Source: Pseudoxanthomonas suwonensis (GTDB lineage Bacteria; Pseudomonadota; Gammaproteobacteria; Xanthomonadales; Xanthomonadaceae). From it: DNA of 64,000 bases. How positions within the stretch are numbered: the first letter of the stretch is position 1; every line of letters starts with the position of its first letter. The notes under the pieces were generated by a model, which was given only the letters and a program-made list of their open reading frames with translations, was not told the origin of the DNA and did not search any database. A program made the position numbers and the translations under genes. Of this stretch, positions 42,265 through 51,044 are shown piece by piece. The DNA lies in the NCBI GenBank assembly GCA_003240695.1, contig QFNC01000005.1, positions 48,819 to 112,818 on the forward strand. The letters run 5' to 3'.

Positions 42265-43050
42265 ATGTCCCGTTCCGTTTTCCACCGCAGTCTGGTTCCG
42301 GTCCTGGCCGTCCTGGCCGGCGCCTGCATCGGCTGTCTTTCCTGTGCCAAGGAGATTCCGCGCATGACCACCCAAGCTCCGGCCCGCTCAGTTGCGGCTG
42401 CCGACGTGTTCACCGACAAGCAGGTAGCCGAACTGGCCCGCGCCATCGCCGCAGGCGACGTGCCCGGAGTCGACCGGCTTGCAGCGCAGACCGATCTGGC
42501 TGCACGCGGCCGGGACAGCGTCACCCTGCTGGAGTGGGCGGTGCTGAACCAGCAGCCGGCAGCACTGGGCGCCTTGCTGAAGGCGGGTGCCGATCCGTCC
42601 CTGCAGGGCCTGGATGGCGAAACCGTGCTGCATCTGGCAGGACAGGCGGACGATCCGCAGTACCTGCGCATCCTGCTGGATGGCGGCGCGGATGCCAACC
42701 TGCTCTCGCGCGGCCGCAAGAACGCATTGATCAATGCGCTGGATGCGGCCCGGAGCGAAAACCTGCGCCTGTTGCTGGATGCCGGGGCCGATCCCGCGCA
42801 GGCAGACGCGGCGGGGTACACCCCGCTGCATGCAGCCGCCATGCTGCGCGATTTCGATTCCGTGCTGCTGCTGCTGGAGCGCGGCGCGGACCCGGCCGCA
42901 CGCAGCAGCAATGGCGCCACGTTCCAGTACTTCGTGTTTCCCGATCGCCGCCGCGTTCCGTTGAATGCCAAGGCGAAACAGGGCCAGCAAGACATCGCCG
43001 CCTGGTTGCGGGCGCACGACATCACGGTTGAAGGGGAGCCGCAGCAATGA
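42265..43050 (+). CDS. Ankyrin-repeat lipoprotein, probable immunity protein
   Basis: 261 residues from ATG 42265, preceded by AGGAG at 42255-42259. A hydrophobic signal segment ends in a cysteine-rich stretch, LAGACIGCLSCAKE, in which more than one cysteine could serve as the lipobox residue. The mature part has about four ankyrin repeats, for example GADPSLQGLDGETVLHLAG, LLDAGADPAQADAAGYTPLH and LLLERGADPAARSSNG. Its stop overlaps the lipase-effector start in ATGA (43047-43050). Periplasmic immunity against the neighbouring lipase is the inferred role. A general protein-binding ankyrin lipoprotein is the alternative. Confidence 0.8.
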   Translation: MSRSVFHRSLVPVLAVLAGACIGCLSCAKEIPRMTTQAPARSVAAADVFTDKQVAELARAIAAGDVPGVDRLAAQTDLAARGRDSVTLLEWAVLNQQPAALGALLKAGADPSLQGLDGETVLHLAGQADDPQYLRILLDGGADANLLSRGRKNALINALDAARSENLRLLLDAGADPAQADAAGYTPLHAAAMLRDFDSVLLLLERGADPAARSSNGATFQYFVFPDRRRVPLNAKAKQGQQDIAAWLRAHDITVEGEPQQ

Positions 43051-44276
43051 GTGTTCCGAATCCAATGGCCAACCACGACTCGTTGGCCGACCGCATCCAC
43101 GGCACCGAGCCGCAGCCGCTGGACGTGGTGCTGCCGCACCTGATCCACGACATCTACAACTACGACGGCAACCACGCGGTCGAAGGCGCGATGGGCTGGC
43201 GGCCGATGACGCCGGATGAACTGCAGTCGCGTGGCGTGGATCCGTCGATGCAGGTCAACTCCAAGAACGGCCTGCTGTCGCAGGTGTACACCAACGACCA
43301 GGGCGGCTACGCGCTGGTGTATGCGGGGTCCAACGAGTTCAAGGACTGGGTGCCGACCAATTTCGGCCAGGGATTGGGCTTCGAGACCGCCCAGTACAGC
43401 CAGGCGATCCGGCTGGCGCAGCAGTGCCAGCGTGCGTTCGGCGACGATCTGGTGTTGAGCGGCCAATCGCTGGGAGGTGGGTTGGCTGCCGCGGCATCGA
43501 TGGTCACCGGCGCGCCGGCCGTCACCTACAACGCAGCCGGCGTGCACAAGCGCACGGTGGAACGCTTCGGCGTGGACTTCGAGGAGGCCAGGGCCATTGC
43601 CGGGGAAGGCAACATCCGCAGCTATCGGGTGGAAGGCGACATCCTGACCCGGGTGCAGGAAAAGACCCCGATCCTGCGCTCGCTGATGCCCGATGCGGTG
43701 GGCGTGCAGATCGACCTGCCCAACCCGTATCCGGACAAGTCGCCGGATTCGATCCGGCAGGGCATCCAGTTGCATCTGATCCATGCCGTGATCGATTCCA
43801 TGGAGATGGCCTATCCCGAATGGCACCGCAACAGCCCGGAGCATTCGCAGACCGGGCAACAGGCACCGGCCGAAGCCGCATCCGCGCCCCTGCTGGGCGA
43901 TCACGCGCACCCGGCCAATGGCATGTATCGCCAGTCCCTGCAGGGCCTGCAGCAGGCCGGGCAGAATGCGCTGGCCGCCTCGTCGCACCAGCAGGCGCAA
44001 CTGGCCGGCGCCGTCACCGTGCAGGCACAGCGCGACGGCTTTGCGCGCGTGGACCGGGTGGTGTTCGGGGATGAAGGCAGGCGCACCTTCGCTTTCGAGG
44101 GCGAGATGGACTCGCCGTTGCGCCGCCGCCTGACCCTGGATACCGCCGAGGCCGCCCGTACGCCGCTGGAGCAGAGCAGCGCCGATTCGCTGCAGCTGGC
44201 CGAGCGGAACGGGCAGGCCCCCGGGCAGGTGCACGCGGCATCGCAGGAGCACACGCCCGACCCGCACCACCGCTGA
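43047..44276 (+). CDS. XVIPCD lipase effector of the X-T4SS type
   Basis: 409 residues. The N-terminal domain is an alpha/beta-hydrolase of the DUF2974/class-3 lipase kind. The nucleophile elbow is LSGQSLGGGL with Ser141, and Asp198 in VEGDILT and a His in HLIHAVID near 243-246 could complete the triad. The C-terminal domain (about 281-390) is an XVIPCD: PLLGDHAHPANGMYRQSLQG, ARVDRVVFGDEGRRTFAF and TAEAARTPLEQSS. These are marks of Xanthomonadales proteins injected into rival bacteria. No Sec signal is present, as expected for T4SS substrates. The partner lipoprotein precedes it with ATGA overlap. Phospholipase action on rival membranes is inferred. The block lies between infC and rpmI. Confidence 0.87.
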   Translation: MSVPNPMANHDSLADRIHGTEPQPLDVVLPHLIHDIYNYDGNHAVEGAMGWRPMTPDELQSRGVDPSMQVNSKNGLLSQVYTNDQGGYALVYAGSNEFKDWVPTNFGQGLGFETAQYSQAIRLAQQCQRAFGDDLVLSGQSLGGGLAAAASMVTGAPAVTYNAAGVHKRTVERFGVDFEEARAIAGEGNIRSYRVEGDILTRVQEKTPILRSLMPDAVGVQIDLPNPYPDKSPDSIRQGIQLHLIHAVIDSMEMAYPEWHRNSPEHSQTGQQAPAEAASAPLLGDHAHPANGMYRQSLQGLQQAGQNALAASSHQQAQLAGAVTVQAQRDGFARVDRVVFGDEGRRTFAFEGEMDSPLRRRLTLDTAEAARTPLEQSSADSLQLAERNGQAPGQVHAASQEHTPDPHHR

Positions 44277-44499
44277 TGTTTGCAAGCGGACCCGGTTGAA
44301 GGCATACTGGGCGGCCCGGTTTTCCGGGTCGGCCCGCAAGGGTCGCATTCGTGCGTTACCGTGGACCCGCCGATGCCGGCCGGGCGCCGTCAGGTGCATC
44401 GGCAGCTTCAGGCTCACAACCGGCAAGGGCAGGATGGAAAGCATGCGGTCCGCCGCATCGCCCCGGCCAGTACTCCGACCAACCCAGGGATTCATCGCA

Positions 44500-44697
44500 A
44501 TGCCCAAGATCAAGACCAATCGGGCGGCGGCCAAGCGCTTCCGGAAGACGGCTTCCGGCAAGTACAAGTGCGGCCACGCCAACAAGAGCCACATCCTCAC
44601 CAAGAAGGCCACCAAGCGCAAGCGCAACCTGCGGCAGACGAACCACGTCCGTCCGGAAGATGCCGGTCGCCTGGACCGCATGTTGCCCTATCTCTGA
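44500..44697 (+). CDS. rpmI: 50S ribosomal protein L35
   Basis: 65 residues, bL35: MPKIKTNRAAAKRFRKTASG, then KRKRNLRQTNHV and the end RMLPYL. ATG 44500 is the conserved start, and the frame is open further upstream. The 223-bp gap after the lipase gene holds a hairpin CCCGG-TTTT-CCGGG (44315-44328) and may contain the promoter and the leader region where L20 controls the operon in other bacteria. That leader fold is not verified here. rplT follows 13 bp later. Confidence 0.97.
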   Translation: MPKIKTNRAAAKRFRKTASGKYKCGHANKSHILTKKATKRKRNLRQTNHVRPEDAGRLDRMLPYL

Positions 44698-44710
44698 GGA
44701 GGCCTGAACC

Positions 44711-45190
<480 letters not shown>

Positions 45191-45234
45191 TCCCGAAGTC
45201 TGCTGTGCGCCATCGCGCAGCCGGCTGATTCGCG

Positions 45235-45260
45235 TGGGGAAGGGCGCAAGTCCTTCCCCA
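45235..45260 (+). terminator. Hairpin between rplT and pheS
   Basis: Inverted repeat TGGGGAAGG (45235-45243) and CCTTCCCCA (45252-45260) with an 8-base loop, followed by only a weak T stretch (TCGTCGTTT). It could be a partial terminator or attenuator reducing pheST relative to rplT. No Phe-rich leader frame was seen. Confidence 0.55.
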
Positions 45261-45314
45261 TCGTCGTTTCAGGGCAGCCAATTCCGAATTCCGAGTTCGA
45301 CCACGGACACATGC

Positions 45315-46310
45315 ATGAGTGATCTGGACACCCTCCGCCAGCAGGCGCTGGCCGACATCGCCCAGACCGCATCGCCGGATGCGCTGGAGCAGTTGCGCGT
45401 GGCGCTGCTGGGCAAGTCCGGCAGCATCACCGCCCAGTTGAAGGCCCTCGGCAGCTTGCCGGCAGACCAGCGCAAGGCCGCCGGCGAGGCCATCAACCAC
45501 CTGCGCGATGCGGTCACCGACGCCCTGACCGCACGCCGCAGCGTGCTGGACGCGGAGGCGCTGCAGGCGCGTCTGGCGGCGGAAACGATCGATGTGACCC
45601 TGCCGGGCCGCGCCGCCGGCAGTGGCGGACTGCACCCGGTCAGCCGCACCCTGGAGCGCATTGCCGACATTTTCGGCCAGTTGGGCTACACGGTGGCCGA
45701 CGGCCCGGAAATCGAGGACGACTGGCACAACTTCGAGGCGCTGAACTTTCCGCCGCACCATCCCGCACGGGCCATGCACGACACTTTCTATTTCGGCGAT
45801 GGTCGCCTGCTGCGCACGCACACCTCGGGCGTGCAGGTGCGTTACATGCAGGACACGAAACCGCCGCTGCGGATGATCGCGCTGGGCAAGGTGTACCGCA
45901 GCGATTCCGACCAGACCCACACGCCGATGTTCCACCAGTGCGAAGGCCTGCTGGTGGACGAGCACACCAGTTTCGCCGACCTGAAAGGCACGCTGACCGC
46001 CTTCGTGCGTGCGTTTTTCGAACGCGACTTCGCCATGCGCTTCCGGCCCAGCTATTTCCCGTTCACCGAGCCCAGCGCGGAAGTGGACATCGCCTGGCAG
46101 CAGCCCGATGGCAGCACCCGCTGGCTGGAAGTGCTGGGCTGCGGCATGGTGCATCCGGCGGTGCTGAAGAACGTCGGCATCGACCCGGAGCGCTACACGG
46201 GCTTCGCGTTCGGGCTGGGCGTGGAACGCTTCGCCATGCTGCGCTACGGGGTGAACGACCTGCGCAGTTTCTTCGACAACGACGTGCGCTTCCTGCGCCA
46301 GTTCGCCTGA
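45315..46310 (+). CDS. pheS: Phenylalanyl-tRNA synthetase alpha subunit
   Basis: 331 residues. Coiled-coil N-terminus 1-85, then the class II core: motif 1 GLHPVSRTLERIADIF, motif 2 LLRTHTSGVQVRYM and VYRSDSDQTHTPMFHQCEG, and motif 3 GFAFGLGVERFAMLRYG. With PheT it forms the alpha2beta2 enzyme. ATG 45315 gives MSDLDTLRQQAL. pheT starts 54 bp downstream. The rpmI-rplT-pheS-pheT-ihfA order is the usual one. Confidence 0.96.
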   Translation: MSDLDTLRQQALADIAQTASPDALEQLRVALLGKSGSITAQLKALGSLPADQRKAAGEAINHLRDAVTDALTARRSVLDAEALQARLAAETIDVTLPGRAAGSGGLHPVSRTLERIADIFGQLGYTVADGPEIEDDWHNFEALNFPPHHPARAMHDTFYFGDGRLLRTHTSGVQVRYMQDTKPPLRMIALGKVYRSDSDQTHTPMFHQCEGLLVDEHTSFADLKGTLTAFVRAFFERDFAMRFRPSYFPFTEPSAEVDIAWQQPDGSTRWLEVLGCGMVHPAVLKNVGIDPERYTGFAFGLGVERFAMLRYGVNDLRSFFDNDVRFLRQFA

Positions 46311-46364
46311 CGTTCGCCGCGGTGCCGGCCCGATGCCGCATCGCCCGTACCTATTTTGGATCGC

Positions 46365-48758
46365 ATGAAATTCTCCGAAAATTGGCTGCGTGAACACGTG
46401 CCCACCACGGCCAGCCGCGAGCAGCTGGCCACCACGCTGACGTCCATCGGCCTGGAAGTGGAGGCGCTGACCCCACTGGGCGAGGCGCTGGACGGCGTGG
46501 TGGTGGCGCAGATCACCGCCTGTGCGCCGCATCCGCAGGCCGACCGCCTGCAGGTGTGCCAGGTCGATGCCGGCCACCACGGCCTACTGCAGATCGTGTG
46601 CGGGGCGCCGAATGCCCGCCCCGGACTGAAGGCGCCGCTGGCCACCATCGGCACGCAGATCGGCGAGATGACCATCCGCGCCGCCAAGCTGCGCGGCGTG
46701 GACTCCAGCGGCATGCTGTGTTCGGCGAAGGAACTGGGCCTGGATGCCGACGCTTCCGGCCTGCTGGAACTGCCGGACGATGCGCCGGTGGGCACGCCGC
46801 TGGCCGCGTATCTGGGGCTTCCCGATGCCGCCTTCGAACTGAAACTGACCCCCAACCGTGCCGACTGCTTCAGCGTGCGCGGTATCGCCTTCGACGTGGC
46901 CGCCGCCACCGACAGCACGGTCGCCCCGCTGCAGACCGACGCCGTTGCGCCTCAAAGCGAAACCAGCGTGCCGGTGCAGTTGCAGGCCGGTGCGGCCGCG
47001 CCGCGCTACGTGGGACGCGTCATCGAGCAGATCGATGCCAGCCGGCCCACGCCGGTGTGGATGGCCGAGCGCCTGCGCCGCAGCGGGGTGCGGCCGGTGT
47101 CGCTGCTGGTGGACATCACCCAGTACGTGATGCTGGAACTGGGCCAGCCGATGCACTCCTACGACCGCGACCGGCTGCAGGGACCGATCGGCGTGCGTCA
47201 CGCCGGGCCGCAGGAAACGCTGCAACTGCTGGATGGCCGCACGGTGACATTGGATGCCGATTCTCTGATGATCACCGATGCCGACCGGCCGGTGGGGCTG
47301 GCCGGAATCATGGGTGGCGAGGACACGAAAGTGTCCGACAGTACCCGCAGCGTGCTGCTGGAGGCCGCGCATTTCGCGCCCGGCGCCATCATCGGCCGTG
47401 CCCGCAAGTTGGGTCTGCACACCGATGCCGGCCATCGTTTCGAGCGCGGCGTCGATCCGGAATTGCCGCGCATCGCGATGGAGCGGGCCACGGCGCTGGT
47501 GCTGGCACATGCCGGTGGCGTTCCCGGGCCGCTGCAGGACACCACGCTGGCCGAACACCTGCCGCAGCCGGTGGCAATTCCGCTGCGTCGCGCCCGTCTG
47601 GCGCGGGTGCTGGGCACCACCGTGGCCGATGCCGAAGTCGCGCGCATCCTGACCGCGCTGGGCCTGCAGGTGCAGGACACCGCCGACGGCTGGCAGGTCA
47701 CCGCGCCGCCGCGCCGCTTCGATCTGGCCATTGAGGAAGACCTGATCGAGGAAGTGGCCCGCATCCACGGGTACGACGCCATCCCCGACACCCTGCCCGG
47801 TGGCGCCACGCGCATCGTGCCGGCCAGCGAAACCGTGCTGCCGGAAGCCGATATCCGCCGCCGGCTGGCCGCGCGCGACTATCTGGAAGCGGTGAACTAC
47901 GCCTTCCTGGATGCCGCCCTGCTGCAGCACTGGCAACTTCAGGGCGCTGGCGTGCCGCTGGCCAATCCGCTCAGTGCCGAATTGGGCGTGATGCGCACCG
48001 CACTGCTTCCGGGGCTGGTGGCCGCTCTGGCCCGCAACGCCGCCCGCCAGCAGGAGCAGGTGCGGTTGTTCGAGATCGGCAACGTGTTTTCGGCCCCGCA
48101 TGATCATGGCGATGCGCCTTTGGAAACCCTGCGGGTGGCAGTCGTGGCGACCGGTCCGGTGCAGGCCGCGCAGTGGGATGCCAAGTCTCGCGCCGTCGAT
48201 TTCCACGACGTGAAGGGCGACCTGCAGGCGCTGGCCGCACTGTCCGGTGCCGAGCTGGCTTTCGAAGCCGTGGCGCCCGCCTGGGGCCACCCCGGTCGCA
48301 GTGCCCGCGTGCTGCGTGTGGACGGTGCTGGCGAGCCCCGGATCGCGGGCTGGATCGCCCAGCTGCACCCGGCCTTGCAGCAGACGCTGGACATCGATCA
48401 GGCGGTGATCGCGTTCGAACTGGATCTGGCCGTGCTGCGGACGCGTGCGGTGCCGCGTGCCCGGGCGTTGTCGCGCTATCCATCGGTGCGCCGCGACCTG
48501 GCCTTCGTGCTGGACGACACGGTGCCGTGGGCGGCCGTGCAGGCCAGCGTGTGCGCCGCGGCCGGACCGATGCTGCGGCAGCTGCAGCTGTTCGACCGCT
48601 ACACCGGCGCCGGCGTGGAATCCGGACGCAAAAGTCTGGCTATCGGCTTGATTTTGCAGGACGAATCGCGCACTCTGACCGACAGCGACGTGGATGCGGT
48701 GGTGGCCGATGTCATCGCCGCACTGCAACGCGATCACGGCGCATCCATCCGCGCCTGA
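46365..48758 (+). CDS. pheT: Phenylalanyl-tRNA synthetase beta subunit
   Basis: 797 residues. Start MKFSENWLREHV. An OB-fold tRNA-binding domain (about 40-150, VVVAQITACAPHPQADRLQV), B3/B4 editing domain with LVDITQYVMLELGQPMHSYD, B5 domain (ARLARVLGTTVADAEVARIL), a pseudo-catalytic core and a ferredoxin-like anticodon-binding end (YPSVRRDLAFVLDD) are seen. It joins PheS to charge tRNA-Phe and proofreads Tyr. ihfA follows 22 bp later. Confidence 0.96.
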   Translation: MKFSENWLREHVPTTASREQLATTLTSIGLEVEALTPLGEALDGVVVAQITACAPHPQADRLQVCQVDAGHHGLLQIVCGAPNARPGLKAPLATIGTQIGEMTIRAAKLRGVDSSGMLCSAKELGLDADASGLLELPDDAPVGTPLAAYLGLPDAAFELKLTPNRADCFSVRGIAFDVAAATDSTVAPLQTDAVAPQSETSVPVQLQAGAAAPRYVGRVIEQIDASRPTPVWMAERLRRSGVRPVSLLVDITQYVMLELGQPMHSYDRDRLQGPIGVRHAGPQETLQLLDGRTVTLDADSLMITDADRPVGLAGIMGGEDTKVSDSTRSVLLEAAHFAPGAIIGRARKLGLHTDAGHRFERGVDPELPRIAMERATALVLAHAGGVPGPLQDTTLAEHLPQPVAIPLRRARLARVLGTTVADAEVARILTALGLQVQDTADGWQVTAPPRRFDLAIEEDLIEEVARIHGYDAIPDTLPGGATRIVPASETVLPEADIRRRLAARDYLEAVNYAFLDAALLQHWQLQGAGVPLANPLSAELGVMRTALLPGLVAALARNAARQQEQVRLFEIGNVFSAPHDHGDAPLETLRVAVVATGPVQAAQWDAKSRAVDFHDVKGDLQALAALSGAELAFEAVAPAWGHPGRSARVLRVDGAGEPRIAGWIAQLHPALQQTLDIDQAVIAFELDLAVLRTRAVPRARALSRYPSVRRDLAFVLDDTVPWAAVQASVCAAAGPMLRQLQLFDRYTGAGVESGRKSLAIGLILQDESRTLTDSDVDAVVADVIAALQRDHGASIRA

Positions 48759-48780
48759 GCAAAAACGGAGACGAAGCATC

Positions 48781-49095
48781 GTGGCATTGACCAAGGCCGA
48801 CATGGCCGAACGGCTGTACGACGAGGTCGGGCTGAACAAGCGCGAGGCCAAGGAGTTCGTGGATGCCTTCTTCGATGCCATCCGCCAGTCGCTGGAACAG
48901 GGCCGCCAGGTCAAGCTGTCCGGTTACGGCAATTTCGATCTGCGCCGCAAGAACGAGCGTCCGGGTCGCAATCCCAAGACCGGCGAGGAAATCCCCATCA
49001 CCGCGCGCACCGTGGTGACCTTCAAGCCCGGCCAGAAGCTGAAGGAGCGGGTGGACGCGTACACGGGAGGCAGCCATGCTGGATCCGGGCAGTAA
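48781..49095 (+). CDS. ihfA: Integration host factor alpha subunit
   Basis: 104 residues from GTG 48781, with GGAG at 48767-48770. The HU/IHF fold is clear: MALTKADMAERLYDEVGLNK, KLSGYGNFDLRRKNERPGRN and PKTGEEIPITARTVVTFKPG, with the DNA-intercalating Pro in the arm. It bends DNA in transcription and recombination. The 3' end overlaps the merR gene by 20 bp. Confidence 0.96.
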   Translation: MALTKADMAERLYDEVGLNKREAKEFVDAFFDAIRQSLEQGRQVKLSGYGNFDLRRKNERPGRNPKTGEEIPITARTVVTFKPGQKLKERVDAYTGGSHAGSGQ

Positions 49096-49432
49096 CCGCG
49101 AATTGCCGCCGATCCCGGCCAAGCGCTACTTCACCATCGGCGAAGTCAGCGAGCTGTGCGACGTGAAACCGCACGTGCTGCGCTACTGGGAAACCGAATT
49201 CCCCAGCCTGAAACCGGTCAAGCGGCGCGGCAACCGCCGCTACTACCAGCGCCACGATGTGCTGATGGTGCGGCAGATCCGCGGCCTGCTGTACGAACAG
49301 GGCTACACCATCGGTGGCGCGCGCCTGCGCCTGGAAGGCGAAGCGGCCAAGGACGAATCCGCACTGAGCTCGCAGATCGTGCGCCAGGTGCGCATGGAGC
49401 TGGAAGACGTGCTGCAGCTGCTCAAGCGCTGA
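49076..49432 (+). CDS. MerR-family transcriptional regulator
   Basis: 118 residues. Winged helix-turn-helix at about 17-85: KRYFTIGEVSELCDVKPHVL, RYWETEFPSLKPVKRRGNRR and IRGLLYEQGYTIGGARLRLE. The C-terminal helix EDVLQLLKR is short, without a cysteine-containing effector domain, so no ligand can be named. This regulator is often found after ihfA in gammaproteobacteria, and the 20-bp overlap supports co-transcription. Confidence 0.9.
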   Translation: MLDPGSNRELPPIPAKRYFTIGEVSELCDVKPHVLRYWETEFPSLKPVKRRGNRRYYQRHDVLMVRQIRGLLYEQGYTIGGARLRLEGEAAKDESALSSQIVRQVRMELEDVLQLLKR

Positions 49433-49479
49433 CGGCATCGCAACTCCGCCGGGACTGGCCGCCACGGGGGCGGCTCGGC

Positions 49480-49485
49480 TATAAT
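49480..49485 (+). promoter_or_regulatory. -10 element of the tRNA-Pro gene
   Basis: A consensus TATAAT at 49480-49485, 11 bases before the tRNA 5' end, which fits a start just upstream of the mature tRNA. The -35 region is GC-rich and not recognisable. Confidence 0.6.
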
Positions 49486-49495
49486 CGCCGGCCTT

Positions 49496-49572
49496 CGGGG
49501 TATAGCGCAGCCTGGTAGCGCACTTGTCTGGGGGACAAGTGGTCGTCGGTTCAAATCCGGCTACCCCGACCA
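49496..49572 (+). tRNA. tRNA-Pro (GGG)
   Basis: 77-nt cloverleaf with encoded CCA. Acceptor CGGGGTA pairs with TACCCCG. The anticodon stem is CTTGT/ACAAG with loop CTGGGGG, giving anticodon GGG, which reads CCC and CCU. The T-arm holds GGTTCAAATCC. The C1 to G72 closing pair is typical of bacterial tRNA-Pro. Confidence 0.93.
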
Positions 49573-49706
49573 ATTTCCGGTGTGTTCCAGCGACGGCTTG
49601 CGGCGTGTCCGCAGGCCGTTTGCACATCCGCAGCGGCATCGTCCATCGCGCATTCAGCCGCTGCGGCTAGGATGGCTGCGTCCTCCATCGCGCCGGCGAG
49701 TGATCG

Positions 49707-50735
49707 ATGCGTTCGTGCTTTCTTGCTGCAGTCTCGGCCGTGGCCTTGATGGGCACGGCGATGGCGCGTACGCCGACGGCCACCCCGGTTGCGCCGACCG
49801 CGTCCGATGCCGTGTCATCCCCGATCGTCGATCATGCTCCGGTGCTGGTGACCGGCATCCAGCCCGGTCCCGGCCTGTGGCGGGTGACCAAGGGCGAAAA
49901 CGTGCTGTGGGTGATGGGCACGCTGAGTCCCTTGCCGCGCGACATCGAATGGGATTCGAACGCGGTGGAACAGGCGATTTCGCGCTCGCAGGAAGTGCTG
50001 CATTCGCCGGCGCTGATCGTGGATGCCGACGTGGGCTTGTTCCGCGCGCTGACCCTGATTCCCTCGGCGCTGAAGGCGCGTCGCAATCCGGACGGCAAGC
50101 ATCTGGAAGAGGTGGTGCCAGCCGACTCCTATGCGCGCTGGCAGGTGTTGAAGGCCCGGTACATCGGCCGCGACCGCGGCATCGAATCGTGGCGACCGGC
50201 ATTCGCGGCGATGGAGCTGTACGAAAAGGCCATCGAGCAGACGGGCATGCGCGAACGCAGCGTGGTGGCCGGCGTGGTGCGCGATGCCGCCAGGCAGTAC
50301 GGGGTGCCGATCCGCACCGTGGAAGTGCGCATTCCGGTGGACAATCCGCGCCAAGCGCTGAAAGCGTTCGCAAAGACCTCGCTGGACGACTTGGACTGCT
50401 TCAACCGCACCATGGAGCGCATCGAGGGCGACTTGGGCAACATGATCGAACGCGGCAATGCCTGGGCCATCGGCGATCTGTACCGCCTTCGCGAGCTGCC
50501 GTACCGCAACCAGTACGCGGTGTGCATGGCGGCCTTCACCCAGACCGGTCTGGCCCGGCAGCTGGGCGCACACGACGTGGACCAGCGGATCGAAACGGCC
50601 TGGCTGGAAGCGGCCCGTTCGGCGCTGCAGCGCAACCGGTCGACCTTCGCGCTGCTGCCGATGTCGCAGCTGCTCAAAAACAACGGCTACCTGAGCAAGT
50701 TGCAGGCGCAGGGTTACGAAGTGCAGGAGCCGTGA
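49707..50735 (+). CDS. TraB/GumN family protein, exported
   Basis: 342 residues. A signal peptide (MRSCFLAAVSAVALMGTAMA-RT) exports it. The rest fits the TraB/GumN fold: LWRVTKGENVLWVMGTLSPL near the start, where family members usually have a G-T-x-H motif and here the His position is not matched, and the C-terminal RNRSTFALLPMSQLLKNNGY. The fold is related to Tiki-type metalloproteases, but the missing His argues against activity. Function unknown. It has its own promoter region after the tRNA. Confidence 0.75.
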   Translation: MRSCFLAAVSAVALMGTAMARTPTATPVAPTASDAVSSPIVDHAPVLVTGIQPGPGLWRVTKGENVLWVMGTLSPLPRDIEWDSNAVEQAISRSQEVLHSPALIVDADVGLFRALTLIPSALKARRNPDGKHLEEVVPADSYARWQVLKARYIGRDRGIESWRPAFAAMELYEKAIEQTGMRERSVVAGVVRDAARQYGVPIRTVEVRIPVDNPRQALKAFAKTSLDDLDCFNRTMERIEGDLGNMIERGNAWAIGDLYRLRELPYRNQYAVCMAAFTQTGLARQLGAHDVDQRIETAWLEAARSALQRNRSTFALLPMSQLLKNNGYLSKLQAQGYEVQEP

Positions 50736-50815
50736 TCGGCTCGACGTGCCGCGAAGGCCGTGACCCCGAGCGGTGTGCATCGGCACACGACGTGCCGGGA
50801 TGCCGGCAAGGCAAC

Positions 50816-50908
50816 TGGCGGAGAGAGGGGGATTCGAACCCCCGAAGCGCGGTTTAGACGCTTACATACTTTCCAGGCATGCTCCTTCAACCACTCGGAC
50901 ACCTCTCC
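50816..50908 (-). tRNA. tRNA-Ser (GGA)
   Basis: 93-nt class II tRNA on the minus strand with a long variable arm and an encoded CCA (50816-50818). Acceptor GGAGAGG pairs with TCTCTCC, and the discriminator is G. The anticodon stem is CATGC/GTATG with loop CTGGAAA, giving anticodon GGA for UCC and UCU. The T-arm contains GGTTCGAATCC. Confidence 0.93.
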
Positions 50909-51044
50909 GCGCCTGTGCGGGCGAACCCGCGTCCGGCGGGCTCCTGCCATGCCGGGCTGCCGATTCTACCGCCGGCCGTTGCGATGGACAACAGCGGGCG
51001 AGCTGAACGGGCGTGGCGCGGCCGCGGCATGGCAGAATGACCGG

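Noticed and set aside
41199..44681. 1160-codon minus-strand open frame across thrS end, infC, the effector pair and rpmI
   Set aside because: It lies opposite well-identified genes; its translation has low-complexity composition and no family motif. Long antisense frames are common in GC-rich DNA.
45191..45314. Phe-rich leader peptide for pheST attenuation
   Set aside because: A hairpin is present, but no short frame with several Phe codons precedes it.
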